The notes under the pieces were generated by a model. The model saw only the letters and a list, made by a program, of their open reading frames with translations. It searched no databases and was not told the DNA's origin. Of a DNA stretch of 64,000 nucleotides, positions 34,962-43,604 are shown piece after piece. A program made the position numbers and the translations under genes. How positions within the stretch are numbered: position 1 is the first letter of the stretch; the number at the start of each line of letters is the position of its first letter. The stretch spans positions 1 to 64,000 of the forward strand of contig CAVTNU010000029.1 of assembly GCA_963736175.1 (NCBI GenBank), in the 5' to 3' direction. The DNA is from Rhodoblastus sp963736175. Lineage in GTDB: Bacteria > Pseudomonadota > Alphaproteobacteria > Rhizobiales > Beijerinckiaceae.

Positions 34962-35007
34962 AAGGACCGCGATGCGGCGCTAAGGGGAATGGTGGGAGAC
35001 GACGAGC

Positions 35008-36339
35008 ATGGCGTTGAAGAATTTGGCTGCCGATCCCTACATCCGGAACGGCCTGGACGCCGCTGAGCGGGCCTCGCGCGACGAGATCATGTCGCTGCAG
35101 CGCGAGCGTTTGGCGCGAACCCTTTGGCACGCCTATGAAAATGTTCCACATTATCACAAAGCCTTCGACGAACGCGGCGTCCATCCCGCCGATTTTCGGG
35201 TCCTGTCCGACCTGACGAAGTTTCCCTTCACCGTGAAGACGGACCTGCGCGACAATTATCCTTTCGGCATGTTCGCCGTGCCGATGGACGAGATCGCCCG
35301 CCTGCACGGCTCGTCCGGCACGACGGGAAAACCGGTCGTGGTCGCCTATACCAAGGGCGATATCGAGATGTGGGCCGACGTGATGGCGCGCTCGATGCGC
35401 GCCGCCGGCGTGCGTCCGGGGATGATGGTTCATGTCGCCTATGGCTATGGCCTGTTCACCGGCGGTCTCGGCGCCCATTACGGCGCCGAGCGTCTCGGCT
35501 GTACGGTGGTGCCGGTTTCGGGCGGCATGACCGAGCGCCAGGTGCATCTGATCGCCGATTTCCGACCGGACGTCATCATGGTGACGCCGAGCTACATGAT
35601 GGCTTTGCTTGAAGGCTTCCACAAAGCCGGCATCGACCCGCGCTCCAGCTCGCTGCGCTACGGCATGTTCGGCGCCGAGCCCTGGACGAACGCCTTGCGC
35701 GAGGAAATCGAACGCGCCTTTGGACTCGACGCCACCGACGTCTACGGCCTGTCGGAAGTGATCGGCCCTGGCGTCGCCCAAGAATGCGTCGAGACCAAGG
35801 ACGGCCTGCACATCTGGGAGGATCATTTTTACCCGGAAGTCATCGATCCCGACACCGGCGAAGTCCTGCCCGAAGGCTCACGGGGCGAGTTGGTCTTCAC
35901 CTCGCTCACCAAGGAAGCCTTTCCGATCATCCGCTACCGCACGCGCGATCTGACCCGGCTGCTGCCTGGCACGGCGCGGCCCGGCATGCGCCGTATGGAA
36001 AAGGTCACCGGCCGCTCCGACGACATGATCATTTTGCGCGGCGTCAACGTGTTCCCAACCCAAATCGAGGAACTGCTGCTCGAAACCGATTGGTGCTGCG
36101 GGCACTATCTGATCGAGCTGACGCATACCGGGTTGATGGACGAAATGACGGTGCATGCCGAGGCGCGTCCCGGCTACCCCGACGCGCCCGACCTTCAGAA
36201 GGCCGGGGATCGGCTGATCGGGCGAATCAAAAGCACGATCGGCGTCACGACCCATGTCAAAATTCATCGGTCCGGCGATCTGGAGCGGCCGATTACCGGC
36301 AAGGCGCAACGCGTTCTCGACAATCGACCGAAGTCCTGA
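35008..36339 (+). CDS. paaK: PaaK phenylacetate-CoA ligase
   Basis: A 443-residue AMP-forming ligase that activates phenylacetate (or a close arylacetate) to its CoA ester. The phosphate loop is HGSSGTTGKPVV near residue 94, with YGLSEVIGPGVAQEC near 250 and GRSDDMIILRGVNVFPTQIE in the hinge region; the C-terminal catalytic lysine is in ITGKAQRV. It lies 46 bases after paaI and is convergent with the TetR gene. Confidence 0.94.
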   Translation: MALKNLAADPYIRNGLDAAERASRDEIMSLQRERLARTLWHAYENVPHYHKAFDERGVHPADFRVLSDLTKFPFTVKTDLRDNYPFGMFAVPMDEIARLHGSSGTTGKPVVVAYTKGDIEMWADVMARSMRAAGVRPGMMVHVAYGYGLFTGGLGAHYGAERLGCTVVPVSGGMTERQVHLIADFRPDVIMVTPSYMMALLEGFHKAGIDPRSSSLRYGMFGAEPWTNALREEIERAFGLDATDVYGLSEVIGPGVAQECVETKDGLHIWEDHFYPEVIDPDTGEVLPEGSRGELVFTSLTKEAFPIIRYRTRDLTRLLPGTARPGMRRMEKVTGRSDDMIILRGVNVFPTQIEELLLETDWCCGHYLIELTHTGLMDEMTVHAEARPGYPDAPDLQKAGDRLIGRIKSTIGVTTHVKIHRSGDLERPITGKAQRVLDNRPKS

Positions 36340-36352
36340 CGCGCGTCTCGTT

Positions 36353-36991
36353 TTAATGTCCGCTTGCGGCGCGGGCGGCGCGGCGCGTTTTTGTCGCCTC
36401 GCCCGCCGCTGGCGCGCCCGCCAGAATGAGCTGAGTCGCCATGCGGGCGTAGTCGGCCCGGCTCAAGCCCTTGCCTTCGCGAAACCACAGATAGTGCCAG
36501 TTGAGCATGCCGAAGAGCGACATGGTCACCGCCTTCAGATGCGGGCCGCTCCCGATCTGCGGCAGGGCATCGGCGATCGCCTGCGCGAAAATGTCGACCA
36601 GACGGCGCTCGAGACCGCGCAGGATTTGCTTCTTGTCCTCGGGCAGCAGCTTCAGGTTGGCGATCTGCGACTGGTGCTGGGAATCGGCGCCGCGATAGGC
36701 TTCGAGCAAAGCTTCGGAAAGGGCGAACAGCTTCGCCTCGCCGGCGTCGGCCTTGGCCGCGGCCGCCTCGACGACGGCGATCAGATCTTCAAGATGCGCC
36801 GACAGGACATCGAATAAAATCGCCTCCTTGTCCGGGTAATAGTGATAAAGCAGGGCCTTGGAGACGTTGCAGGCCTGCGCGATCATGCTGATCGAGGTGC
36901 CGCCATAGCCGAATTGGGCGAACAGGTCCGCCGATTTGTGCAAAATGGCTTCACGCTTTGCGTCATAATCCAGGGCGCGAGTCCGAGCCAT
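36353..36991 (-). CDS. TetR-family regulator, PaaR-like
   Basis: A 212-residue TetR protein. The N-terminal helix-turn-helix is FGYGGTSISMIAQACNVSKA followed by LLYHYYPDKEAIL; the rest is the helical ligand-binding domain. PaaR repressors respond to phenylacetyl-CoA. Three TetR-style inverted repeats in this region, one upstream of this gene, suggest self-control and control of paaZ/paaGIK and the diiron oxygenase (inference). Confidence 0.85.
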   Translation of the reverse strand: MARTRALDYDAKREAILHKSADLFAQFGYGGTSISMIAQACNVSKALLYHYYPDKEAILFDVLSAHLEDLIAVVEAAAAKADAGEAKLFALSEALLEAYRGADSQHQSQIANLKLLPEDKKQILRGLERRLVDIFAQAIADALPQIGSGPHLKAVTMSLFGMLNWHYLWFREGKGLSRADYARMATQLILAGAPAAGEATKTRRAARAASGH

Positions 36992-37309
36992 GCGGGCAAT
37001 TTCTCCAGTCTTTCGTCTGAAAATATATGGCGCGCGCGGCGCTGGAATATCCGTTCGCCGCTACGCGGCGCGACGATCCAGCATAGCAATAATTATCTGA
37101 TTGGTCGATCAACTAATGCGCTGGGGGCCTGCGGTCGCCGCACGCCCGCTGTCGGCGCTCGGATTTCCGGCGTCCCGCCAGGAAATTTCAGCGCGCGGGT
37201 TGATCTCCATGCGTCATTTAGCCGCGAAGCTTCTCGTTCTTGCGGTAGATCATTGTTGCTACTCCAGAATGATCCAGATTTTTCGAGCATTCTAAATTGG
37301 AGTCGCATC
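36992..37309. promoter_or_regulatory. Divergent control region with a TetR-type operator (37098-37111)
   Basis: This 318-base gap between the TetR and peroxidase genes holds TGATTGGTCGATCA at 37098-37111, an imperfect palindrome sharing GATTGGTCG with the paaZ/paaG operator. Nearer the peroxidase start, AGAATG and CATTCT form a loose inverted repeat around 16 bases. No gene is evident. Confidence 0.6.
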
Positions 37310-38299
37310 ATGAAATCCTCCTTTCTGGCGCTCGTTCTAGGTCTGGGCGTAATTTCGCCAGCGTTCGCCGCTCCGCGCGACGAACCGATACAGCCGATCC
37401 CGGCGGCCAAGCCCGGCAATCAGGCGCAGGTCGAACTCGGCAAGAAGCTGTTCTTCGATCCGCGCCTATCGAAGTCCGGCTTCATCTCCTGCAACTCCTG
37501 CCACAATCTCAGCATGGGCGGCACGGACAACCTGAAGACCTCGATCGGCGATCATTGGAAACAGGGGCCGATCAATGCGCCGACCGTACTGAACTCCAGC
37601 ATGAACGTGGCGCAATTCTGGGACGGCCGCGCCGCGGACTTGAAGGCGCAGGCGGGCGGCCCGATCGCCAATCCCGGCGAAATGGCGTTCTCGCACGCCT
37701 TGACCGTCGAAGTGCTCGATTCGATTCCCGCTTATAAAGAAGAATTCAACAAAGCCTTCGGCGCGCCCGGCGTCGATATCGATCGCGTGAAAACCGCCAT
37801 CGCCGCCTTCGAGGAGACGCTGGTCACGCCGAATTCGCGTTTCGACAAATGGCTCAACGGCGACGACGCGGCGCTGACGGCCAACGAGTTGGCGGGCTAC
37901 AAACTGTTCAAGGAAAGCGGTTGCGTCGCCTGTCATAACGGGCCCGCGATCGGCGGAGCCTCGTTCCAGAAAATGGGCGTGATGGAGCCCTACAAGACGG
38001 CGAGCGCCGCCCAGGGCCGCGTCGCCGTCACCGGCAAGGACGCGGATCGGATGAACTTCAAGGTGCCGACGCTGCGCAACGTCGAGCGCACCTATCCCTA
38101 TTTCCACGACGGCGGCGCCGCCACCTTGACCGAAGCGGTGGAGACGATGGGCAAGCTGCAACTCGGCAAGACGTTCACCAACGAGGAAAACGTGAAAATC
38201 GTCGCCTTCCTGCATACGCTGACCGGCGACCAACCGGAATTCATGCTGCCGATCCTGCCGGCCTCGACCGACGCGACGCCGCGTCCGCAACCTTTCTGA
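37310..38299 (+). CDS. Di-heme cytochrome c peroxidase
   Basis: A 329-residue periplasmic peroxidase reducing hydrogen peroxide with electrons from cytochrome c. It has a signal peptide (MKSSFLALVLGLGVISPAFA, cleaved near residue 21) and two heme-binding motifs, CNSCH at 61-65 and CVACH at 205-209, the spacing expected of the CcpA/MauG superfamily. The start at 37310 follows GGAG. It is unusual inside a paa cluster and may relieve peroxide made by oxygenases; MauG-like oxidation of another protein is an alternative. Confidence 0.9.
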   Translation: MKSSFLALVLGLGVISPAFAAPRDEPIQPIPAAKPGNQAQVELGKKLFFDPRLSKSGFISCNSCHNLSMGGTDNLKTSIGDHWKQGPINAPTVLNSSMNVAQFWDGRAADLKAQAGGPIANPGEMAFSHALTVEVLDSIPAYKEEFNKAFGAPGVDIDRVKTAIAAFEETLVTPNSRFDKWLNGDDAALTANELAGYKLFKESGCVACHNGPAIGGASFQKMGVMEPYKTASAAQGRVAVTGKDADRMNFKVPTLRNVERTYPYFHDGGAATLTEAVETMGKLQLGKTFTNEENVKIVAFLHTLTGDQPEFMLPILPASTDATPRPQPF

Positions 38300-38318
38300 G
38301 TTTGCCTCCAACCAACGA

Positions 38319-38349
38319 AAACCCCGCTGGATACGTCCGGCGGGTTTTA
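38319..38349. terminator. Bidirectional terminator between peroxidase and reductase genes
   Basis: AAAACCCCGCTGG and CCGGCGGGTTTT pair around a short loop, with a T run on both strands, between two convergent genes. Confidence 0.82.
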
Positions 38350-38396
38350 TTTCAGCGCTATTCGCGGATTCGCCTCGCGGCGGGGCGGCGGCCGCG

Positions 38397-39446
38397 TCAG
38401 GGCGCGAGCAAGCGCTCTTTCGGCGTCGCCTCCGGCGCGCGCTGCGCGAAATAGCCCTCGGTGTGGATCAACTCCGCCCGCGCGCCCAGGCGCTTCGCCG
38501 CGGCGACGCAATCGTCGACGAATTCCGGCGCGCCGGCGATGAAAATCGAATGTTGCGACAGATCGGGAAACAGGTCCGGCAAGATCGTCGGAATGCGGCC
38601 GCGCATGTGGCCTTCGGCCTGGCTGCGCGTCAGCGTGGTCAGAAAGCGGAAGCGGCGGTGCCTGGCTTTCCACCAGGCCATCTCGCCCTTGCAATAGATG
38701 TCGTCCGGCGTTTGCGCGGAAAACAGGATCGTCACCGGCGGGCGATAATTGCGGCGCAGCGCCGCCTCGGCCAGCGCCAGGATTGGCGCCAGGCCGGAAC
38801 CGGCGGCAAGGCAGAGCACCGGCGTTTCGACGGACGGGTCGCCAATGAAGACGCCGTAGGGGCCGGACAATTTCACCTGATCGCCGACGGCGACCTTGTC
38901 GTGCAGCCAGTTGGACGTCAGCCCGGCCTCGGCGCGGGTGACGTGAAAGATCAAGGCGCCGTCGGAGCGCGGGGCGTTGGCGATTGAATAGCAGCGCGCC
39001 GGCGCGCCCGACGCCGGATCGCCGATCATCATGTTCTGACCGGGCCAATAACGCACAGGCGCGCCGAGCGGGCGCATGACGATCTCGACGATGCGCGGCG
39101 TGCGCTCGATCTTGTCGGTGACGACGAAATAGATGTTTTCGCGCGGCGGAAAGAGTTTGGGCTTGGCGTCGTCGGTGCCCCATTCGATCTCGACCACGTC
39201 GGACAGCGGCTTGGCCATGCACATCAGGCCAAAGCCGCCCTTGCGGTCATCTTCCGACAAAGCCATGTCGAGCACGACGCCCTGGTCGAAAAGACCGCTG
39301 CGCACCTTCACCTTGCATTCGCCGCATGCGCCGGCGCGGCAATTGTTCGGCAAGGCGTAGCCGGCCTTTTCGAGAGCCGCCAGCACCGTGTCGCCATCGG
39401 CGCAGTCCACTTCCTTGCCCGAGGGAAACATGCGAATTTTGCTCAT
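38397..39446 (-). CDS. Ferredoxin:NAD(P)H reductase of an oxygenase (Fd-FAD-NAD order)
   Basis: A 349-residue reductase. An N-terminal plant-type 2Fe-2S domain has cysteines at 36, 41, 44 and 76 (CRAGACGEC, LMCMAK). An FAD domain follows with the RxYS motif RCYS at 151-154, then an NAD domain with LAAGSGLAPILAL. This order matches the reductases of soluble diiron monooxygenases and BenC, not PaaE, whose ferredoxin is C-terminal. It follows the diiron oxygenase gene by 90 bases on the same strand and is its likely electron donor. Confidence 0.88.
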   Translation of the reverse strand: MSKIRMFPSGKEVDCADGDTVLAALEKAGYALPNNCRAGACGECKVKVRSGLFDQGVVLDMALSEDDRKGGFGLMCMAKPLSDVVEIEWGTDDAKPKLFPPRENIYFVVTDKIERTPRIVEIVMRPLGAPVRYWPGQNMMIGDPASGAPARCYSIANAPRSDGALIFHVTRAEAGLTSNWLHDKVAVGDQVKLSGPYGVFIGDPSVETPVLCLAAGSGLAPILALAEAALRRNYRPPVTILFSAQTPDDIYCKGEMAWWKARHRRFRFLTTLTRSQAEGHMRGRIPTILPDLFPDLSQHSIFIAGAPEFVDDCVAAAKRLGARAELIHTEGYFAQRAPEATPKERLLAP

Positions 39447-39536
39447 GGTCCTCCCCTCCGGCCGTGTTTGCGGCGACGGCGCGTTCGCGCGCCGCCGCCT
39501 GATCCGGTGTTTAAGGCGCCGATCGGCGAAGCGCGA

Positions 39537-40565
39537 TCAGAACACCGGAATAATTTCGTCCATGTCGATCTGGAGAACTTCCTGGCCGGAAATGCCGACT
39601 TCCGGAATCGCCGGGAAGGGAATGTCGTATTTGTCGAGCACGCCCTTCAGGTTCAGCATCGCCTTTTTCCAGTTTTCCTTCTTCATCTCGTATTCGGGAA
39701 TGTGGAAGCCGGCGCCGCGCGCCACCGCTTCGCATTTTCTCTGCACGTCGATGAAGTCGGCCGGGATGTCCCAGAATTCTTCCGGCGGTTCGAACAGAAC
39801 GGCCGACAGGAACAGATAACCGGCGCGGATCTGTTTGGTGATGACGGCGGCGTCTTCCTTGGAAAGCTTGGGATAATCGCGCTCCATCACCGCCATGCAG
39901 ATCGCCATGTGGCGACCTTCGTCGCGGCCGATATTGCGGAAGGCCTCCTTGAACACCGGCTCTGTGCAACCCGCCGCCATCTGGTGAAAGATCGTCGCAG
40001 CGGCGATTTCGCCCATCAGGAAGGAGGAGAACAACACGGAGAGCGAGTATTTCGGCACCGCCTTCTTGTAGCCCTGCCAGTAGCGTCCGCCGTTGTAATA
40101 GAGCCAATGGGCGTTGCGCTGGGCCTTGCGGCCGAGTTCGGTGCGCGGCTGATGTTCCAGTGGACTTGGCGAGCCAAGCAGTTTGGTGATCGCCATGCCG
40201 CACATCTGTTCGTGGTTCTGCTCGTCGCGCGTCACCGAGAAGAAGCAACGACGCACAGGGTCTTCCTCGTGCGATTCATAGGTCTTGATCAGCGCCTCGG
40301 CGAACACCGGCGGCGCCGAAGCGTCGAACACCGAAAGAACCGTCCACCAATAGGCGATGGCCTCGCGTTCTTCCCATGTGTAGCTTTCGACGTCGAAGGT
40401 GTCCCAGGGCAGATGTTTGGGGTCCCAAACCTCCCGCTGCGCCGCGTCCCAAACCTCTTCGAGCTTAGTGGTATGGGCGCGCCAGCTCAACGGATAGACG
40501 TTGGGCTGTTCGGTCGGCGGGGGAAATTCCATCGTATGAGCGAGCTTGGTCGGTTTGCTGGACAT
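39537..40565 (-). CDS. Single-subunit ferritin-like diiron oxygenase, substrate unknown
   Basis: A 342-residue helical protein with a complete set of diiron ligands: Glu90 (FAEALIKTY), Glu115-x-x-His118 (RDEQNH), Glu186 (MGEIAAATIF) and Glu216-x-x-His219 (RDEGRH). The DExxH and DExRH motifs recall ribonucleotide reductase R2 and bacterial multicomponent monooxygenase alpha subunits. However, the protein is much shorter and no beta, gamma or effector subunit is nearby. The start at 40565 follows GGGAGG. With the downstream reductase it likely hydroxylates or epoxidises an aromatic or aryl-CoA. It is not PaaA or BoxB by the motifs I can see. Confidence 0.75.
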   Translation of the reverse strand: MSSKPTKLAHTMEFPPPTEQPNVYPLSWRAHTTKLEEVWDAAQREVWDPKHLPWDTFDVESYTWEEREAIAYWWTVLSVFDASAPPVFAEALIKTYESHEEDPVRRCFFSVTRDEQNHEQMCGMAITKLLGSPSPLEHQPRTELGRKAQRNAHWLYYNGGRYWQGYKKAVPKYSLSVLFSSFLMGEIAAATIFHQMAAGCTEPVFKEAFRNIGRDEGRHMAICMAVMERDYPKLSKEDAAVITKQIRAGYLFLSAVLFEPPEEFWDIPADFIDVQRKCEAVARGAGFHIPEYEMKKENWKKAMLNLKGVLDKYDIPFPAIPEVGISGQEVLQIDMDEIIPVF

Positions 40566-40656
40566 AAATCCTCCCAACGTGACAACGGCTTCAGGAAATG
40601 CGCAATGTCATCTTTTGTCTTCTCGGGTATTTTTCCCGATCTTCGAACGGATTATA

Positions 40657-40679
40657 TCATTGACCGTTCGGTCGATCAT
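40657..40679. promoter_or_regulatory. TetR-type operator upstream of the diiron oxygenase
   Basis: GACCG-TT-CGGTC is a perfect inverted repeat inside ATCATTGACCG...CGGTCGATCA, about 95 bases upstream of the oxygenase start. The arm GGTCGATCA is shared with the operator beside the TetR gene. Confidence 0.65.
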
Positions 40680-40940
40680 TTTATAAGTGATACAGATTTT
40701 TTTTGCAACACATTTTTTTGTATCGTGATGTCGCCTTTCGCGCCGCCTTCTCGCATTCGCGGTCGCCGGCGTCCTTCGCGTTGATCGACGGGCCGGCGAT
40801 GATTTGCTAGAGCGTCATGTGTTCCGGCCGAATCGGATCGCCGATCTGACTTTGTTTCAAGGCGTACGCTGGTCGTCGCGGCGCGCCCGTTGATTTCAGG
40901 ATATGCCTCGGAAACGGCGTTGTAAGGGGACGACGCAGGG

Positions 40941-41885
40941 ATGAATGTTGACGATAAAATCGACGCCAAAGTCGACCGGATGCTTGATCGACTGCTCGAA
41001 CGCCAGCGGCCGAACGCCAAGTCGCTGATCGTTTCGGTATTCGGCGACGCCATCCTGCCGCATGGCGGCAATATCTGGCTGGGCAGCCTCGCCGATCTCG
41101 TCGCGCCCTTTGGCTGCAACGAACGGGTCGTGCGCACCTGCGTGTTCAGACTGTCGAAGGAGGGTTGGCTCGCGTCCACGCAGGTCGGGCGGCGGTCGTT
41201 TTACAGTCTGACGGAGTCGGGCCGTCGGCGTTTCGCCGCCGCGCACAAGGCCATTTACGCTTTCGGCGGCAAACCCTGGAGCGGGCGCTGGACCATTGTT
41301 TTCAGCGGGCTGGCCGAAGGGCCGCCGCGCGAGGCGTTGCGCGACGACTTGGCCTGGCAGGGCTTTGGCCAGCTCATGCCCGGCGTCATGCTCCATCCCG
41401 AGCCCGATGAAGCGAGTCTGCGCCAGGCGCTTGTCGGTGACGGGCTCGACCGCCGCGCCTTGACGGCGCGCGCCAGGGCCGAGGATTGGGCGCCGCCAGA
41501 CGACATGCGCGACGTGGTCGCGCGCGCCTGGGACATCGACGGGATTGGCGCCATCTACGCCGCGTTTCTCGACGACTTTCGTCCGTTTCTAGAGCTGGTC
41601 GGCGCCGGAGCGCTCAGCCCCCGCGCCGCCTTCCGCTTGCGCATTCTACTGATCCACGCCTGGCGGCGCGCCGTGCTGCGCGACCCGCTTCTGCCCGAAG
41701 AGCTGCTGCCGACCGAATGGCTGGGCGCGGCGAGCCGGCTCGTCTGCCGCAATATCTATCGCGCCGTTCAGGGCGCGGCCGAAATCTATCTCGCCACGAC
41801 AATGGACACCGCGTACGGTCCGATCGCCGAACCGAGCCCCAGCTATTTCGAACGGTTTGGCGGGCTGGTCGATCTTACGGCCTGA
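40941..41885 (+). CDS. paaX: PaaX-family transcriptional repressor
   Basis: A 314-residue PaaX protein, a GntR-like winged helix repressor that senses phenylacetyl-CoA in known cases. The family start is VSVFGDAILPHGGNIWLGSL, then NERVVRTCVFRLSKEGWL for DNA recognition. The C terminus holds LIHAWRRAVLRDPLLPEELL. It is divergent from the diiron oxygenase and upstream of the meta-cleavage genes. Confidence 0.92.
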   Translation: MNVDDKIDAKVDRMLDRLLERQRPNAKSLIVSVFGDAILPHGGNIWLGSLADLVAPFGCNERVVRTCVFRLSKEGWLASTQVGRRSFYSLTESGRRRFAAAHKAIYAFGGKPWSGRWTIVFSGLAEGPPREALRDDLAWQGFGQLMPGVMLHPEPDEASLRQALVGDGLDRRALTARARAEDWAPPDDMRDVVARAWDIDGIGAIYAAFLDDFRPFLELVGAGALSPRAAFRLRILLIHAWRRAVLRDPLLPEELLPTEWLGAASRLVCRNIYRAVQGAAEIYLATTMDTAYGPIAEPSPSYFERFGGLVDLTA

Positions 41886-42420
41886 AGGATTTCCCATCCG
41901 CGCGACCGCTTGATGGCGATGAATATCGCTATAGTCAAAAATGTCGATATTAAGATTGACGGATGCCGGTCGCGCGGGTAATTCTCAACATGGACAAGCG
42001 CGGAATGGTTGGCAAGCCTCCTGGCGACAGGCGGGTCGCCGCCGCGCTGGGAGGAGAACGATATGGGCCGGACGGGCGCTGTCGCGCCGCCGCGCGAAGA
42101 CGTTTGGCGCCGCCGCTGTTCTTAACCGTCCGACAGCGAGATGGTTCGCCTCGCGATCGTGTCTATTGGCCGTCGGGAGCGTGATCCCGACAAACCGCTT
42201 CGTAAGGTCGTATAATTCGGCAAAGGCAGAAGCTTCGAGCGGGGACTTTCAATGCGGTGAAACACCTTCCGCTCGCAAGAGGTTCAGGCGTCCAATCGGC
42301 TGAGAAAGGACAGCTGTTTTAGGCATATCAGGTAAAGACCAATCAAGCCTTCTCGCGCGTTGATCGTCTACGCGCGGGCGCGTCACAATAAAAAATCACA
42401 AAACGTCAAGGGAGACTTCA
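41886..42420. promoter_or_regulatory. 535-base gap upstream of catechol 2,3-dioxygenase with an inverted repeat (41922-41951)
   Basis: AATATCG and CGATATT form a perfect inverted repeat with a 16-base spacer just after paaX, possibly an operator or a weak terminator. Further on, small open frames have no recognisable content. GCGTCCAATCGG near 42289 resembles one arm of the TetR operator. No terminator-like hairpin with a T run is present. Confidence 0.45.
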
Positions 42421-43371
42421 ATGGCCATCACCGGCGTATTAAGGCCAGGGCATGTAGCCCTGCGGGTGCTCGCGCTAGAGCCGGCGCTACAGCATTACAC
42501 CAAGGTACTTGGTCTGACCGAAACGGCGCGCGACGAAAAGACCAAGCGCGTCTTTCTCAAGGCCTGGGACGAACACGATCATCACAGCGTGGTTCTGCGC
42601 GAGGCCGATGAAGCCGGCATGGATTATATGGGCTTCAAGGTCGACTCGCCGGCGACGCTCAAAAAGCTGGCGGCCGACGTGGAAAAGTCGGGTCTGTGCT
42701 CGGACTTTAAATGGATTCCGGCGGGCGAACATCCGCGCACCGGCGAGCGCTTCCGCTTCACCATTCCGACCGGGCACGCCATCGAGCTCTACGCCCAGAA
42801 GGATTGCGTCGGCAATGATTGCGGCACCGACGGTCCGGACGTCAATCCGAACCCCTGGCCCGACAATATGCACGGCATCGCGCCATCGCGTTTCGATCAT
42901 TGCCTGCTCTACGGCGACGATCTTGACGGAACGGTCAAACTGTTCCGCGAGGTGCTGGGCTTTTCTCTGGCCGAGCAGGTCATGGCGGGACCAGACGGCG
43001 ATTTCATGATCGGCGCGTTTCTCACCTGTTCGAACAAGGCGCACGACATCGCCTTCATCCGCCAGCCGGTCAAAGGCAAGTTCCATCACGCCTCTTTCGT
43101 GCTTGGCAGTTGGGAGCAGGTCTTGCGGGCCGGCGACATCCTCTCGCGCACCAAGACGTCGATCGACATAGGTCCGACCCGCCACGGCATAACGCGCGGC
43201 GAGACAATCTATTTCTTCGACACCTCGGGCAATCGCAACGAAGTGTTCGCCGGCGGCTATATCTATTATCCGGACAAGCCCGTCATCACCTGGACGGAAG
43301 CCGAACTGGGGGCCGCGATCTTCTATCACGACCGCAAGCTGAACGAGGCTTTCCTGTCGGTATTCACCTGA
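42421..43371 (+). CDS. Catechol 2,3-dioxygenase (extradiol, XylE type)
   Basis: A 316-residue extradiol dioxygenase that opens catechol to 2-hydroxymuconic semialdehyde using Fe(II). It has two vicinal-oxygen-chelate domains. Iron ligands by comparison with XylE are His160 (RFDHCLLYG), His223 (FHHASFVLGSW) and Glu274 (NRNEVFAGGY). The start is preceded by GGGAGACTTCA. It is the first gene of the meta-pathway set C23O-dmpE-dmpH. Confidence 0.93.
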   Translation: MAITGVLRPGHVALRVLALEPALQHYTKVLGLTETARDEKTKRVFLKAWDEHDHHSVVLREADEAGMDYMGFKVDSPATLKKLAADVEKSGLCSDFKWIPAGEHPRTGERFRFTIPTGHAIELYAQKDCVGNDCGTDGPDVNPNPWPDNMHGIAPSRFDHCLLYGDDLDGTVKLFREVLGFSLAEQVMAGPDGDFMIGAFLTCSNKAHDIAFIRQPVKGKFHHASFVLGSWEQVLRAGDILSRTKTSIDIGPTRHGITRGETIYFFDTSGNRNEVFAGGYIYYPDKPVITWTEAELGAAIFYHDRKLNEAFLSVFT

Positions 43372-43604
43372 TCAACGCATGATGCCGCGTTTCGGCGCGG
43401 CGCAACAACGCGCGGCGGCTCCGGCCGCCGCGCCTAAGAATTCTGAGCTAAGGTTTTCTGCAGCGCATTCGCGAAAAATCTTCCCGACTTTTGCGTGAGA
43501 CGATGCGTCGACAGCAGATAGCCGGATCGCCTATTTCGATCTGATCGGAAGGTGGTTCGGGGTTTATCGCGCCGCGCAAGGCGGCGGAAATTATTGAGGC
43601 GAAC

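Noticed and set aside
37290..37310. Possible Irr/iron control element (TTCTAAA) before the peroxidase gene
   Set aside because: Only one arm fits TTTAGAA-N3-TTCTAAA; the other has three mismatches.
41941..42303. Small open frames after paaX
   Set aside because: No ribosome site, Arg-rich random composition and no family resemblance.
42285..42305. Half-site resembling the TetR operator upstream of catechol dioxygenase
   Set aside because: CCAATCGG matches one arm only and lacks an inverted partner.
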